NCBI GenBank assembly: GCA_013003145.1
Contig: JABDLH010000142.1
Location: forward strand, 1-7,991
DNA: 7,991 nt
Direction: 5' to 3'
Origin: Flavobacteriaceae bacterium
GTDB lineage: Bacteria; Bacteroidota; Bacteroidia; Flavobacteriales; Flavobacteriaceae
Made by a program: the position numbers and the translations under genes. The notes beneath the pieces were generated by a model, which did no database searches, was not told the origin of the DNA, and saw nothing but the letters and a program-made list of their open reading frames with translations. Positions 7,153 to 7,991 of the stretch are shown here, in pieces. Position 1 is the stretch's first letter. Each line of letters starts with the position of its first letter.

Positions 7153-7283
7153 GTTTTAGCGCTTTTACCCAAGATAGACCAAAACATGCAGCTGCGGAAT
7201 TAGAACTTACCCAGTTGTAGCAGGGCAGGGACCAATTCGCTATAACTGTGCCCGGCATGAAAAACCCGGACTTAGGAAACCAT

Positions 7284-7991
7284 TTAATTTTCCTGGTCCA
7301 GGGTAAGAAGGGTGTGGAGTAATACATTGGCCCCGTTAGCCATATCCCGGGCAGTAGTAAATTCCTTAGGAGAATGACTGATCCCATCTTTACTGGGCAC
7401 AAAAATCATCCCGGTAGGGGCCAGTAGTGCCATATCCTGGGCGTCGTGCCCTGCACCACTCTGCATATTCCGATAACTGAGCCCCAGTTCCTCCGCCGTA
7501 TTGGCGATCACGTTCCGTATGGCAGGATCGGTCAGCGCCGGGTCGCCGGTGCCGTCAATCGGGCTGATATCAAACGAGGTTCCTGATGCTGTTGCAATTT
7601 GATCTGCTCTTTCCCTGATCTGTCGGATAAGCAAATCCATTTTATCTGAAGACAAATCCCGTATTTCCACGGTCAGGGTAACCTCCCCGGGGATTACATT
7701 GGGTGCTCCTGGCTTTGCCTCTATACGACCTACGGTACAGACATGCTTTCCTTCATTTGTCAATGCTACCTCGTTAACGGCTATTATAAAACGAGCAGCT
7801 GCGAGTAACGCATCTTGCCGCTGATCCATGGGGGTAGTACCGGCATGGTTTGCTTTTCCCTCTACTTTCACTTCCCACCAGTTGATCCCGACTATACCTT
7901 CCACTACACCTATATCTTCATCATTTTGATCCAATATACCGCCTTGTTCTATATGCAGTTCCAGGAAGGCTGCAAGATCTCCTTTTTCCCT
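7284..7991 (-). CDS. M20-family N-carbamoyl-amino-acid / allantoate amidohydrolase (C-terminal part)
   Basis: The frame runs off the window edge, leaving 235 residues and a TAA stop at 7284-7286. The family is about 410-420 residues long, so roughly the first 180, with the first metal ligands, are missing only because of the cut. AFLELHIEQGGILD (8-21 of the fragment) is the hallmark of the hydantoinase/carbamoylase branch, with a metal-binding histidine (H13). GKANHAGTTPMDQRQDA (45-61) is the lid/dimerisation-domain motif. NVIPG (98-102) and EIRD (109-112) hold residues known to contact substrate. SGAGHDAQD (178-186) and MIFVPSKDGISHSP (195-208) close the catalytic domain, H206 being the last metal ligand. 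Such enzymes release ammonia and CO2 from N-carbamoyl amino acids or allantoate in purine or pyrimidine breakdown. The exact substrate cannot be decided here. Confidence 0.93.
   Translation of the reverse strand, partial: REKGDLAAFLELHIEQGGILDQNDEDIGVVEGIVGINWWEVKVEGKANHAGTTPMDQRQDALLAAARFIIAVNEVALTNEGKHVCTVGRIEAKPGAPNVIPGEVTLTVEIRDLSSDKMDLLIRQIRERADQIATASGTSFDISPIDGTGDPALTDPAIRNVIANTAEELGLSYRNMQSGAGHDAQDMALLAPTGMIFVPSKDGISHSPKEFTTARDMANGANVLLHTLLTLDQEN

Noticed and set aside
7112..7402. A 96-codon minus-strand frame bridging the M20 gene and the Rossmann gene
   Set aside because: It overlaps the ends of two well-supported genes in another frame and has no recognisable domain.

Overview
The window is ordinary chromosomal DNA from a member of the Bacteroidota, most likely a flavobacterium (Flavobacteriaceae or close relatives). 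Three things point there: promoter boxes of the TAnnTTTG type, start codons without a clear Shine-Dalgarno sequence, and protein types typical of the group (a long YidC with a large periplasmic domain, an MnmA with an extra insert, and a lipoprotein with acidic residues just after the lipid-anchored cysteine). No mobile element, CRISPR array, tRNA, rRNA or phage gene is visible.

Layout from left to right. Bases 2-55 look like the last 17 codons of an upstream gene, possibly pyrG. yidC (148-2001, +) follows with its own promoter and a perfect hairpin terminator. A gene-free stretch of about 290 bases then leads to a second terminator, which serves the minus-strand gene for a three-domain fasciclin (FAS1) lipoprotein (2295-3836). 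A 399-base, partly very AT-rich spacer separates the divergent fasciclin gene and mnmA (4236-5435, +), a tRNA 2-thiouridylase. After a long-armed inverted repeat comes a nitronate monooxygenase-like flavoprotein (5575-6516, +). It converges, with a 3-base gap, on a minus-strand pair: a small NAD(P)-binding Rossmann protein (6520-7152) and the C-terminal 235 residues of an M20-family N-carbamoyl-amino-acid or allantoate amidohydrolase (7284 to the window edge).

Functionally this is a mix of core housekeeping (membrane protein insertion, tRNA thiolation) and metabolic or cell-surface genes. No cooperative pathway is evident beyond the possible M20/Rossmann operon. I did not find a convincing undescribed system. 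The items most worth a second look are the FAS1 repeat conservation, a possible small RNA between yidC and the fasciclin gene, possible leaderless transcription of mnmA, and the AT-rich divergent spacer with repeated 9-mers.
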